DNA of 64,000 nt, taken from Prostheceraeus crozeri (lineage: Eukaryota; Platyhelminthes; Polycladida; Euryleptidae). The translations under genes were made by a program, and so were the position numbers. Location of the stretch: assembly GCA_907163375.1 (NCBI GenBank), contig CAJQUW010007854.1, positions 113,890 to 177,889 of the forward strand, given 5' to 3'. Below, piece after piece: positions 29,820-40,300 of this stretch. Under the pieces are notes generated by a model that saw only the letters and a program-made list of their open reading frames with translations, had not been told where the DNA came from and ran no database searches. Positions within the stretch are counted from its first letter, which is position 1, and the number at the start of each line of letters is the position of its first letter.

Positions 29820-32339
29820 AGTAGTAACCCCGTGCCAAAAACAAGGACAAAATGTGAAAGGATGAGTCATCATGCCCCCCTCTGGAAGGAAGGGAGTTGG
29901 CCAAGGATGTGTTGGGAGTAGTGATGCAAATGGAAAATTTTGAAATTTTTTTTTCGGTGATTGACGTTTTTGCCATTGTTTTGGAGACTTGTTGCAGTCG
30001 TTTGAAAAGACTATGTAATATTCAAAGACCGAAAACTTCTCTATCATCCCTGCATGTTAACTTTTGGAACCTCCATGTCTATTTCAGATCTTTCCAGCTG
30101 AATATTAGACATTAAATGGATTTCAGATTTCTCTAATTGAATTTCAGATATCTGTCAGAAACTCAACTTTGAAAGGATCTTAGATTCAACTGGAGAATCT
30201 CCAATTCATCTGGAAAAGTCTGAAATTCATTTAAGTAGATCTGAAATCGATTGGGAACTATCTGAACCATCTGAACCAGCTTGAAATGGAATGTGTAGTT
30301 TGTCCTCCACGAAGATATCGGACAATACGCCAGAAGTTAGAAGCTATCATGCATATTCTTCTACTCATCACAGATATCTTTAGTTTCCAAATATCTCACG
30401 AGTTTACAGTCTTTATATATCTTCCAATATATGGTCGCTCATGTATGTGTGCTTGTGCTTCACATGTTCATCAACACATGGACAATTTGTATCACTGCAA
30501 TCAAGGCTGCATAATAAAGCTTAAATTTCAAGCCATAAACAAACTCCCAAATAGATTGCATTATTTTTGCTCCAGATTGTAAAGGAAAAATTCACGTTGT
30601 CCCACAAGATGTCTGTGTTATAATATTAAAAATGGCAACAAATTGCCACAAGCCATCTGGTGGCAAAGGAATGCTCAAAAATCCGCGGACGGGATTCGTA
30701 TTGCTATGCTACGACTGTTTTAATCGAAATGATATGATGAAATCAAGACTTTTAGAACAATTCTATTGATGTGTCTATGCCTCGGCTGTGATAGAAAACG
30801 TAAAAATTATATCACAAAAATTCAAATTTCTTCATTTTTCAAAATCGTTTTATTCAAAATAATGATCAAAATCACCAGTTTTGTAGACCCATTCTATTGG
30901 TGTGTAGCGCTGCCTCGGCTGTGGAAGCGGTCAAAGCATTGGGATTATCACAATAAATCAGAACTTTCAAAATTTTCCAAAATTTTCCGGAAAATTTCAT
31001 CACTAGTTGGGAGGAATGGGTCCGTGAGGAGAAAACTGGTCCCTACCCCCCCCTCTGGAAGGAAGGAGGAGTGATGAGGCAAGGGGTGGAATCTCGGAAG
31101 GATAGAGTGAGAAACGGCGGGTTTTGGTGGTTCTGGGATGAGAAAGGCTGGAAATCGTCATGAAGGAGGTCTCGGATGGGAAAGTGGAGTTCAGATGTGG
31201 AATCTACGTGAAATTTTGGTTGGGGAAGGATGGAAGGAGGAGCAGCAAGGGGTAGAATCTCTGAAAACGGCAGAGTTGGAAAAAGGCGGGGTTGGGTGGT
31301 TTTGGGATGAGAAAAGTCGAATTTCGTCATGAAGGAGTGTTCGGATGGGAAAATGGAGTGCAGATTCGGACTCTACGTAAAATTTTGGGTTAGGAAGGAT
31401 GTTTCCAGCAAAATCGGATAGAAAAAATGTTGAGGACGTCCCCCCCCCTCCTACCAAACTTCCAACTTTGGTTGTAGACATCGTAGAAAGTCGTGCAATA
31501 GCTCATTTGAAAGCTAAAAGTGAGAAAAATGCAGTGAAAAGCTCAGTTTGGTCTAATTTTCTTGGGTTTAGGGAGGAAAATGGCAGGAAAACGTCAGAGT
31601 TGAAAAAGGCAGGTGTTGGAGGTTTTGGGATGAGAAAAGTCGAATTTCGTCATGAAGGAGGCGTCGGATGGGAAAATGGAGTGCAAATTCGGACGTTTTG
31701 GCCACTTTTGGGTCTAGGAACGTCTTCCCAACTCAATCGGAGAGAAAAAGTTCTGACCCCCCCCATCCCCCCTCCTACCAAACTTCCAACTTTGGTTGTA
31801 GACATCGTAGAAAGTCGTGCAATAGCTCATTTGAAAGCTAAAAGTGAGAAAAATGCAGTGAAAAGCTCAGTTTGGTCTAATTTTCTTGGGTTTAGGGAGG
31901 AAAATGGCAGGAAAACGTCAGAGTTGAAAAAGGCAGGTGTTGGAGGTTTTGGGATGAGAAAAGTCGAATTTCGTCATGAAGGAGGCCTCGGATGGGAAAA
32001 CGGAGTGCAAATTCGGACGTTTCGGCCACTTTTGGGTCTAGAAACGACTTCCCAACTCAATCGGAGAGAAAAAGTTCTGACCCCCCCTCGGCAACGACCT
32101 TCCAACTTTGGTTGTAGACATCGTAGAAAGTCGTGCAATAGCTCGTTTGAAAGCTGGGAGTGAGACAAATTCAGTGGAAAACATGGCTTGTTCGTATCTG
32201 CCTTCGTTTAGAGGTGAGACGTTATTGAAAATTTTGGACATTGGCGAAAAACGACAGAGTTAGAATTTTTACGAAAATCGCTCTAGCGGGTGAAGCAAGC
32301 CTCGGACGGGAAATCAGAGACCAGATTTGGAATCAGCGT
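29820..32339. repeat. Left terminal inverted repeat of element 2
   Basis: Reverse complement of 48557-49657, apart from the hAT B insertion and one extra copy of a ~327-bp tandem unit (31437-31763 and 31764-32090). The unit includes CCAACTTTGGTTGTAGACAT. The inner boundary lies at AATCAGCGT/ACGCTGATT. Frames up to 254 codons run through the units, but they follow the repeat and do not look like a gene. Confidence 0.9.
29919..31005. mobile_element. Non-autonomous hAT-like element B, in the left terminal repeat of element 2
   Basis: Left end TAGTGATGCAAATGG, right end CATCACTA, with perfect 8-bp direct repeats GTTGGGAG at 29911-29918 and 31006-31013. The right terminal repeat of element 2 reads straight through this site without the insert, which confirms the boundaries. 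Same family as hAT A, in opposite orientation. It encodes no transposase. Confidence 0.92.
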
Positions 32340-32615
32340 CAAATTCTGCTTCGGCATGGTAAATTTGGAAGCCATCGGAGAGAATAAATTTTTCATCATT
32401 TTTCCGAAAAACGAGTTAAGAATTTTTGCGATGGCTGCCTACTGTAGAGCCAAAACGAAGCATCGGATGGGAAAATGGAGTGCAGATTCGGATTCAGCAT
32501 CAAATTCTACATTGACATGGAGAATTTCCAGCTTAATCGGAGCACTAGAATCGGAGATAGACGGATTTAAAAATTTGGATGATGGGTATCACGTCATGAG
32601 CTGATCGCCAAAAAC

Positions 32616-32680
32616 TATATAAGCGAGAACCGACAGAGACTTTTCATTTAGAGGAGAGCGATTGTCAAAGGTAGGTCGTC
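32616..32680 (+). promoter_or_regulatory. TATA box and first-exon donor, element 2 promoter 1
   Basis: TATATAAG at 32616-32623, about 60 nt before a splice-donor-like AAAGGTAGGT at about 32675. The same arrangement (TATA box, about 50 nt, donor) occurs at 34217, 36832 and 52281. The transcript would run toward the zinc-binding coiled-coil gene. Confidence 0.55.
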
Positions 32681-33019
32681 TCTCTGAGCTCCGATGATAG
32701 CTTCGGACATTCCAAATTCCGGGTTTCTGTAAGAAACCGACTTAGAAAATTTCATTGCTGAAGTCAGCTAAGGCGTCAGACTTAGAGGTTCGCCAGGAGA
32801 TGGCCTTCGTCTCCAGGCCATAAAAGACTCCAAAACTTTAAAGGCTTGTAACTTTGCTTCTACAAGTCCATTTGACTTGATTCAAAAAAGGCTCGGTTGC
32901 TATTGACCTGCCCTAAGTGATAGACTACTTATAAAATGTCATACGTAGTGCTAAAAAGTTGAAAAATTTAAATTCACTAGTTTTGGAGGTTTTCTGGGGT
33001 TTTCGACCCTGCTGAAGTC

Positions 33020-33735
33020 AATGAAAGGATATTTAATGATGGCTGAGCCAGTCTTCTCATGAACCAAGCAGCTTTTCACTGAAAGCGAGCAAGACACGGA
33101 GAGTTTTGCTGTAATATTCCACTGACAGGGTGTTCCTTCGGGACGGCGGACGATGCCGTAGTGATAAGTGTGGCAAGGGAATGTGTCATAGTTTAGACCG
33201 TAACCGCTGGGACAACTCATGTCTCATGTTGGGCATTTGACACAGCTCTCAACGTAGCACTTTGAACGCCAATCGGTTGAGTCTTAGCTATCTTGTCATG
33301 GGTGGCCTCTAAACATCTCCATTGCAAAACGCTGGTGAATCAAGCTCTCTACGGCTTGCTATCAAGCTGCTAAAAGTCTATCCACCTCTTACCAACTCTA
33401 CAGGTTTTCATGTCTGAGCCAGTCTTCTCATGGTATAAGCGGCTTTTCACTGAAAGCGAGCAAGACACGGAGAGTTTTGCTGTAATATTCAACTGACAGG
33501 GTGTTCCTTCGGGACGGCGGACGATGCCGTAGTGATAAGTGTGGCAAGGGAGTGTGTCATAGTTTAGACCGAAACCTCTGGGGCAACTCATGTATCATGT
33601 TGGGCATTTGACACAGTTCTCAACGTAGCACTTTGAACGCCAATCGGTTGAGTCTTAGCTATCTTGTCATGGGTGGCCTCTAAACATCTCCATTGCAAAA
33701 CGCTGGTGAATCAAGCTCTCTACGGCTTTATATCA
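33020..33735. repeat. Tandem duplicated structured leader block
   Basis: Two direct copies (about 33030-33369 and 33410-33735) share GTTCCTTCGGGACGGCGG, then GATGCCGTAGTG, TTAGACCG, AACTCATG and CTCAACGTAGC. A third, more diverged copy lies at 36985-37120. Hairpins are visible: TCC-TTCG-GGA, GGC...GCC, and GTTG...CAAC. Conservation follows these nucleotides and not a reading frame, because the third copy shifts frame. I infer a structured RNA in 5' leader introns. The minus-strand frames beginning MSCP are probably shadows. Confidence 0.55.
33352..33369 (+). ncRNA. CTAT-loop hairpin
   Basis: Stem CGGCTTG with partner CAAGCTG (one G-T pair) closes the loop CTAT. The equivalent site in the next tandem copy (about 33723) keeps the outer stem but has an altered loop. 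One of a family of such hairpins in elements 2 and 3. Confidence 0.55.
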
Positions 33736-34216
33736 AGCTGATCAAGGCAACGACTTGGGATGTTTCCTCTTGTAAATAACTCCACCGATTTTTATGTCAA
33801 GATCGGGGCCCGGATACCAACACAGTGACATGACGCACGCTCTGTCCACCGGAGGTTGGATTTGTGGGTCGAGGCCTTGGAGCTGGGATAAGATCCCTCT
33901 GAGTAATGCCTGTAACGGATTCAAGAGCTTAACACCCAAACGGTTGCTGGCTTCCTATCAGGCCTTCTTCGTCTGGCCTCAGTAACTCAGGGTTGGCAAC
34001 GTCTATCGTTTGTCATTGTAACTTGGTAAAAATGAGATGGTTACTGCAGGCATTGACGTGAAACCTTTTCGCGTCATAGGGAATCCGTCTTTGTGTTGGG
34101 AGTTGGTAACAGAAAGCACGGCGACTGCCGATGCCCATACATGGTAAAACTGCTTTTGTGCCAAAAAAGCATGGCCAAATAAGGAAGGTCTGAATCATGG
34201 CTTTGTGCTCGCTGGG

Positions 34217-34276
34217 TATATAAACCGCGACTTTTCTGTAGTCTTCACTCCTGTTTCAAGTTGCAAGACGAACAGT
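34217..34276 (+). promoter_or_regulatory. TATA box and first-exon donor, element 2 promoter 2
   Basis: TATATAAA at 34217-34224, with donor-like AACAGTGAGT at about 34275. A matching acceptor (CTTTACAG) lies at about 34466, eight bases before the ATG of the next gene at 34474. This gives a non-coding first exon and an intron of about 190 nt. Confidence 0.65.
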
Positions 34277-34287
34277 GAGTGCTCTGA

Positions 34288-34386
34288 CAAGGTTTGCTAT
34301 CAAACTTTGGGTTTTAGGATAAAGCTAGGAATCATACTCTTTAAATTTGGTTGATGATTTTATTCCAACGTTTGCTATCAAATGTT
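34288..34386 (+). ncRNA. Two CTAT-loop hairpins in the leader intron
   Basis: First hairpin: stem CAAGGTTTG with CAAACTTTG (9 bp including one G-T pair), loop CTAT at 34297-34300. Second: AACGTTTG with CAAATGTT (8 bp including one G-T pair), loop at 34375-34378. Different stem sequences with the same loop and the same closing G-C pair point to selection on an RNA (or single-strand DNA) structure. Both lie inside the first intron of the zinc-binding coiled-coil gene. Confidence 0.65.
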
Positions 34387-34473
34387 TGATGACTTAGTCT
34401 TTCAATGCATATCAGCAAGTAGTATCCTGTAAACACTAGCTATCAAATTTTACTCTATCTTTACAGAATTGTC

Positions 34474-35533
34474 ATGACTAAAACTCCGCGCTTTATCGTT
34501 ACTCAATGCTCCTGCGGTAGATTAACAAGGGGCAGCGAATACCACAAGCATATCAAAGAGGGGACGCTAGACCGACATGAGAGAGTGCATGTTTTTAAGG
34601 TCTGTGTTCATCATAGGGTGGTGTGTGATGAGGATGATGTTGAGGGTTTCCGGAAGGCGCACGAATCTTGCCCATCCGGAAACATTGGAGCGCAGTCGTT
34701 TCGTGAGTGGATGAGTGAATTAATTAAGGCGAAGGAGGAGTTGAATGCAGCAGTTAGAAGTATTGAGGGTGCTGTAGCGAAGGATCGGGAGGTAGTGGTG
34801 AGTGAAGAGGAAGTAGAGGTAGAAGGATTGATTGAGCGGGCGAGTGATGAGACTAGGAAGTTGATGGTCTCATTGTTTGGGAGTGAGTTGTCTGATGAGT
34901 CGGATGGTGAGGTGGCTGAGCCTGTAGCGACATCATCGCCTAGGAAAGAGGCGCATGATACGGAGACGTTCGTGAGATTGAAGGATCGTATGATGGATAT
35001 GGAGAGTGTGAATAGAAAAGTTTTGAAAGAGAATGATGAGTTGAAGGCTAAGGTTGAGGGTATAAAGGTGATAAGGGAGGAGTTGGAGGAGATGCGAGTG
35101 AAGGAGCAGGAGTGGTTGAAGGAAAGGAGTGGTATGATGAAGCGAGTGAAGGCGCTTGAGGACTTAGAGTCGGAGTTGATGCGTGAGAAGAATGAGGTGG
35201 AGCGGATGCGAGGTGTGGTGAAGGAAGTGGAAGAGACGAAGGTGATCAACAGGTGGTTGGGGAGTGAAGTGGAAAAGTTGCGAGAGGTTGAGAGAAGGGT
35301 GAAGAGGAAAAGAGTGTATGAGGTCCACCTTCCCCTTTTTGAAAACAACATCTGCGATGTGCCGACCCTCACAGACGACCCCAACACAAACATGTTATGA
35401 AGGCGAAGGTGTGCGATGTCTCCACCTATCCATTAAAATGAATGGCAATTTGGAAGACTTCGTCGTCCGAAAAGTTGTAAAGAAAAAGCCGAGTAAGTTA
35501 CTTCAACATGATCATTTCCTTGCCGCTTTTTAA
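34474..35533 (+). CDS. Zinc-binding coiled-coil protein of element 2
   Basis: The ATG at 34474 follows a likely splice acceptor. The N terminus has a compact Cys/His cluster (TQCSCGRLTRGSEYHKHI, then CVHHRVVC). Long Glu/Lys/Arg-rich coiled coils follow (LKDRMMDMESVNRKVLKEND onward). The C-terminal region near 35340-35480 includes a short conserved segment (CLHLSIKMNG, VRKV) also found in the element 3 gene (CLHASLRMRG, VRKR). Homologous in layout to 52914-54091. Function unknown; as the first gene with its own TATA promoters it could be an early regulator. It looks broken in about one place. A donor-like GTAAGT follows the coding end, and a 3' exon bears a histone-like hairpin. Confidence 0.6.
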
Positions 35534-35601
35534 TCTCCTATTCTTTTTCTTTCAGAGTTTTTGCAGACGTGAGAGTGTCGGTGGACGGAGAACGACCCAT
35601 G

Positions 35602-35617
35602 GGCTCTTTTAAGGGCC
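35602..35617 (+). terminator. Histone-like 3' stem-loop, element 2
   Basis: GGCTCT, loop TTTA, AGGGCC, then AACC. The replication-dependent histone mRNA hairpin has a 6-bp GGCTCT-type stem, a TTTC-type loop and ACC after it. Here the stem pairs in all six positions (one G-T). It lies in a putative 3' exon downstream of the zinc-binding coiled-coil gene, after an intron of about 70 nt. Confidence 0.55.
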
Positions 35618-35823
35618 AACCTTCTAATGCAGCTAAAGCGGTCCCAAGCCCGTCACATATCTTCGGATATGGAATGCAGAGGGGAAGAAAAATAATGAAT
35701 GGAATAAAATGGGAGGGCACCCTTGCGCCACACGCAACACATCACAGATTTCTCTCTTCGCTAGTGAACAAGCTCTTGTCAGTGTTGTACAAAAGTTTTA
35801 CTGTAGCACAGGTTGATGTATAG

Positions 35824-36240
35824 TTAGAAAAGTTTGATCATGATGTTTTATGAAACACACATGTCATAAATGTAAGCGTCAGTGTAGTCAAATAGTTTTT
35901 ACCGCGACGCACGTTTGTGAAAATAAAGTTTGATCATTGAAGTTGTATGACTGACCGAACTCACAGCAGCATCAGAAAGTTTTATCGAAAAGGTTTTACT
36001 GCACAGTGTAGATTGTCTTGTAACTTACTTTCACGGTGCTAGAAAGTTTTATTGGAGACAGTTGCCAAATGTTTCCCTATTAGAAAATTCAAACTTCATG
36101 ACTGCTAGAATAGCTTCATCAGGTTTACTAAAAGCAGTTTTCTACTGCAGTGAGACTGAGAGTCTAGAATGTTATATGAAAAGATTGTTCACCACAGCAT
36201 TAGAAAGTTTAGCACAACACAAGTGTCATGAAAAAATACT
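35824..36240. other. Intergenic stretch between convergent genes
   Basis: No gene seen. AATAAA near 35920 could end the plus-strand transcript. Repeated GAAAGTTTTA and GAAAGTTT phrases occur. Confidence 0.45.
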
Positions 36241-36717
36241 TTATTTGGTCTTTGATTTAACATCATTGAAACCCGCTTTACTAATAGCAATGACAATATG
36301 GTATATTTTATTCAGAAGCAAATGATTGCCGTAACCATGAAAGTTGTCTATCCGAGAAATAATCTTCCGCAGATGTCGTGTATAAAACTCAGAAGTATCA
36401 GTAACATATTCTTGTCCGTAGGAACGAAATTGAAAGTCAACACTTTCCGCTACTTCACCTTGTGGAAAATGAATGTAATTCACATGTGCAATTAAATGAG
36501 CCTTGATGAGATTGTCTTTGAAATAAGATATCAACTCCGTAAATACTTTTCGTGTGTAGTCTAAACATGCTTCCAATTCTGTCTCCTCCTTTTGAAACTC
36601 AAAGATGTAATCTTGTATTAAGCCTCCGAAGCTCTCTTGATGAAAACGAATCGTGCAATCATCATGTTTCAATGTATTGACTTCAGGTGCCTTGGTTGAG
36701 TCTATTCTAAACAACAT
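36241..36717 (-). CDS. Free-standing PolB N-terminal module, copy 1
   Basis: 158 residues. The order RFHQESFGGLIQDYIFEF, LIKAHLIAHVNYIHF, GEVAESVDFQFRSYG, TRHLRKIISRIDNFHGYG and LLLNKIYHI parallels the region before the exonuclease of the element's own PolB (FSLERLVRDYEL, GEVESTVTIRIAS, VNEWIERHATYLANNLEKF, INLLE). Two more copies lie at 45597-45896 and 48078-48500. Function unknown; a priming or replication role is inferred only from where the module sits in PolB. The frame looks whole. Confidence 0.6.
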   Translation of the reverse strand: MLFRIDSTKAPEVNTLKHDDCTIRFHQESFGGLIQDYIFEFQKEETELEACLDYTRKVFTELISYFKDNLIKAHLIAHVNYIHFPQGEVAESVDFQFRSYGQEYVTDTSEFYTRHLRKIISRIDNFHGYGNHLLLNKIYHIVIAISKAGFNDVKSKTK

Positions 36718-36831
36718 TTTTGCCTAACACGATTTCAAGAACACGTTACAAACGTGCGTGCACACATCGGGAACTCTAGCTCGTCTGTGATTGGACGAGA
36801 GGTCTGATCCATTCACCGCTTAGGAAAATCT

Positions 36832-36943
36832 TATAAAAGGCAGTGCACCAGCTCTGCTCTTCACATTTATCTTTGACAAGGTGAGTGTCGGTGAGCTCCT
36901 GCTATCAGGTTGTTTTCATGTAGTCTCTTGCTATCAAGAGATT
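36832..36943 (+). promoter_or_regulatory. TATA box, donor and two CTAT-loop hairpins, PolB promoter of element 2
   Basis: TATAAAAG at 36832-36839; donor-like AAGGTGAGT at 36879-36886. Two hairpins follow in the intron: CCTG with CAGG around CTAT (36898-36909), and AGTCTCTTG with CAAGAGATT (9 bp including one G-T pair) around CTAT (36922-36943). The third copy of the structured leader block comes next (36985-37120). This drives the spliced PolB gene. Confidence 0.6.
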
Positions 36944-37320
36944 CGCTTCTGCTCATAAAACATATCATCGCTGTAATACCTCCTTTTCTCGAGCGTTCCT
37001 TCGGGACGGCGGGTACTGCCGTAGAGGGATTGTGTTGCACGGGTTGTTCGTCGTTTGTTAGACCGAAACCTCTGAGCCGTTGCTCATGTTGGGCGTTCGA
37101 CTTCATACTCAACGTGACGCTTTCTCTCGCCAGGTCAGAGTACTTTAGCCATTCGACAAAGGTTAGTCTTTATGATATGGAGTAGAGTGAAATGTAATTC
37201 ATTAGATGTCACTTCAATGATTGTTCCCATGATAAACGTTGACTAGGCAAATGAAACGATTCTCATCTTTCCTTTTCAGTGATTGAAGTTTTACAATTCA
37301 TTGGCTGCTAACTATCCGAC

Positions 37321-40300
37321 ATGGAGTTCACGAAAATTGAAAATTATCGCATTGCTGCTGAGATGGAGAAGGCTACCATCGAGCAATGTAAGTATTTGTA
37401 TCAAGGTTGATTCTATTACTAACATCATTAGGGTAGACATCCTCATTAAAATCAAGAGCCGTTCCCTTATTTTGTTCATGTTTAAACCGAATCCAAATTT
37501 TACCTCTGCTCATCTTTGCTGTCATTCTTTTTCAGTGCATGAATGCATTCGTAATGGGGAACCCGTCGTCCCCCAAGGAGCAATCGGGGAAGCCTATGAG
37601 CGGCTTGGCAAGTGTAAGTATCTTTAACATTTCATGTTTATAATGTTTCAGATCCTCTGCATCATCCTTGTCTCATTATCTAATCTCTCTTTTCTCTCTA
37701 CAGATATGGCGAAGAAGAAGAAGTGGGAGGAAGCCGCGAGGCGGAAATATCACGAGGAATTTCCGGCCCTACCTTCCCACCCATCTACCTCCGCCCAAGG
37801 TGCGACCCCTTTCTCGGGCACTGTCATCGCCCCACCTCCACTACCAGCTCCGGTACCTGCGCCAGTCCCTGCTCCTCGTCATCACGTCCCTCCGACACCG
37901 AAGCCCAGGACCCTTCCACCATCGGCTCGTGTCCCACTCCTACCTCCTCCGCGTCCATCGATGTTGCCGGAGATTAATTCATTAGATGGTAAGTAACCGT
38001 GATGGGGAAATAGGGGGATAAGACTTCAAACTTGAAATGTTGATCATGTTACTAATCTCTTTTCTCTTTTTCTCAACAGATTTAGCGGCCTACCTCCTGG
38101 ACGGCGACGTTCCCTCCCGTCCCATCATCCCTGCATCACCACCACCACCTGCAGCGGCCGACCTCCCTCTCCTCTCCGTCAAGTCGGTGGAGAGACTGTT
38201 GGAGCAGGAGGAGTTGGAGATCGTCGAAGAGGAGAGGGAGATGGAAGTCGAAGAGGAGAAGGACTTTCGATGCCAGCGGTGTGACAGGGTTTTTGTCTCA
38301 GCCAACAGTTTGAGGCGTCACACCGCTTGCCATGCCTGCAGGGGAGGAAAGCGTCGACCCATCCCTCAACGGCCCAAGTGTGAAGGTTGTGGACGTACGT
38401 TCTACAACAGCACCAACTTGCGAGTCCACATCGAAGGCGGTTCCTGTGGCAGTGTGAGGCAACCACCAACGTCATCAGGTAGGAAGCATTCTTCATAGCA
38501 CGTCGGCTTTTCCTGTTCTTCGTGTCAGAAGACTTTTCCTACAGAGTTTGTTCTTTCTTCGCACACACTCTTGTCACACTCATCTCACTGAGCTTTACAC
38601 TGACAGCAACGTCACTCTAAGGCTGAGCAAGTTTTCCCTTGAGAGGCTCGTTCGCGATTATGAGTTAGAAAGCTCTGAAGCTGTGCAGGACATTCATCCT
38701 TTCTTGATGAATAATATAGGCTTAATTCATCAAATGTTGGCGAGTTTAGATAGATTTTTACTTAAGGGCATGTTCTATCTCAATGCTCGTTTCAATAAGG
38801 TAGACAGTAGTACGGGAGAGGTAGAGTCCACTGTGACCATTAGGATAGCCTCCTGTGCTGCTGATCTCATAGGTGATGTAAATGAGTGGATAGAGAGACA
38901 TGCGACCTATCTCGCCAACAACCTGGAAAAGTTCCTGGAAAGAGACAGCGGACGTGTCTTTGATGGGATAGACAAAAAAGACATCAAAATCAATCTTTTG
39001 GAAAATTTACAAGGGAGCGGTTGTTTCACCCTCCCCAAAGCACTGGCTGACAAAAAGGCTGTCGTCAATGTTGAGTGTCAGTCCCAGTGTTTCAAGTATG
39101 CCGTCCTCTCCATTCTTCACTACAATGATATAAGGGTGCATCGTGAACGAATCACCAAGTATCGTGAATGGGAGGATGAGCTTAAGTTTGACGGGTTAGA
39201 TGTCAACACATTAGATTTTAAAGGCATCGCCCAATTTGAAAAATTGAATAACATTAAGTTTGTCATCCACCTCTGGGAAAAAGGTCTGAAGGGCGTTAGG
39301 TATAACAACCGCCAAAGTAACTTCGACCGGGTTTTCAATCTTCTCCTAGTCTATAGCGACAACCATCCAGAATGGCATTATTGTGGCATTCCCAAAATGT
39401 CTAGATTGCATCGCCACCAGCAAAGTTATGATGACAAACATTATTACTGTGATCGCTGCACACGGCTTTTAGGTCACAACCATTTTTTGAAGAGCATTAT
39501 GAGTGGTGCTCTCGGGGTAAACTTCAAATGGAAGTCATGCCCAAAGATAAATTTTATAGGTATGAAGAAAACGGCAATGAGCTCAGTCCCATATGTACCA
39601 TCTATGCGGACATTGAATGTTATATTGAACAAGAAGATCTAAGTCATGAGCCAGCAGCCATTGTCTGTTATGAAGTTTGGCATCCATATTATAGGAACCA
39701 AAATAAAATGCATGTGTGGCAAGGCGAGGAGTGCGTTGAAAACGTCCTCAACTTTTTCGATAGGAAAGCCCGTTTTCATCAACGCTATGAAACGGAGCTG
39801 ACTAGGAAACAAATGTGCTTCACAGAAACCGATAAAATCAAGTTTGATAGGACCACGGAATGTCCCAGCTGCTGTTCATCCTTTGATGATCAGCAACATA
39901 AGAAAGTGAGGGACCATTGCCATCTCAGTGGTAAATTTAGGTCTGCCTTATGCAGTAAATGCAATATGAAACTTAGGCTCAAACGGTGAACGCTCCCCGT
40001 CATCTTTCATAACTTTAAATGTTATGATGCTCACATCATCATTCGCCATGGATTCGGTAAAATGAAATCCTGGTCATCTAAAGTGATTGCACAAAGTAAG
40101 GAAAAATTTATGTGCATCACTGCTAAAGTCCAAGTCGATAAGACGAAGGAGGGGAAGCCTGTCTTCTATGACATAAAGTTTCTAGACAGTTTCCAGTTTA
40201 TGTCTTCTTCCTTAGCCGCGTTGGCTAATAATTTAGAAACACTTCCGCTCACTCAACATTTAAGGAAAGACTATCCCAACATAAGTGACAGTCTGATACG

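Noticed and set aside
31399-32163. 254-codon frame with repeated protein units
   Set aside because: It follows the 327-bp tandem unit of the terminal repeat, is broken by indels between units, and has no known domain; most likely chance openness of GC-rich repeat DNA.
32951-33591. Two similar minus-strand frames beginning MSCP (Cys-rich, secreted-looking)
   Set aside because: The third copy of the same DNA block near 37000 keeps the nucleotides but not this frame, so conservation is better explained by RNA structure.
34611-35393. 260-codon minus-strand Ser-rich frame
   Set aside because: Antisense shadow of the Glu/Lys-rich coiled-coil gene; the same kind of shadow occurs opposite 52940-53995.
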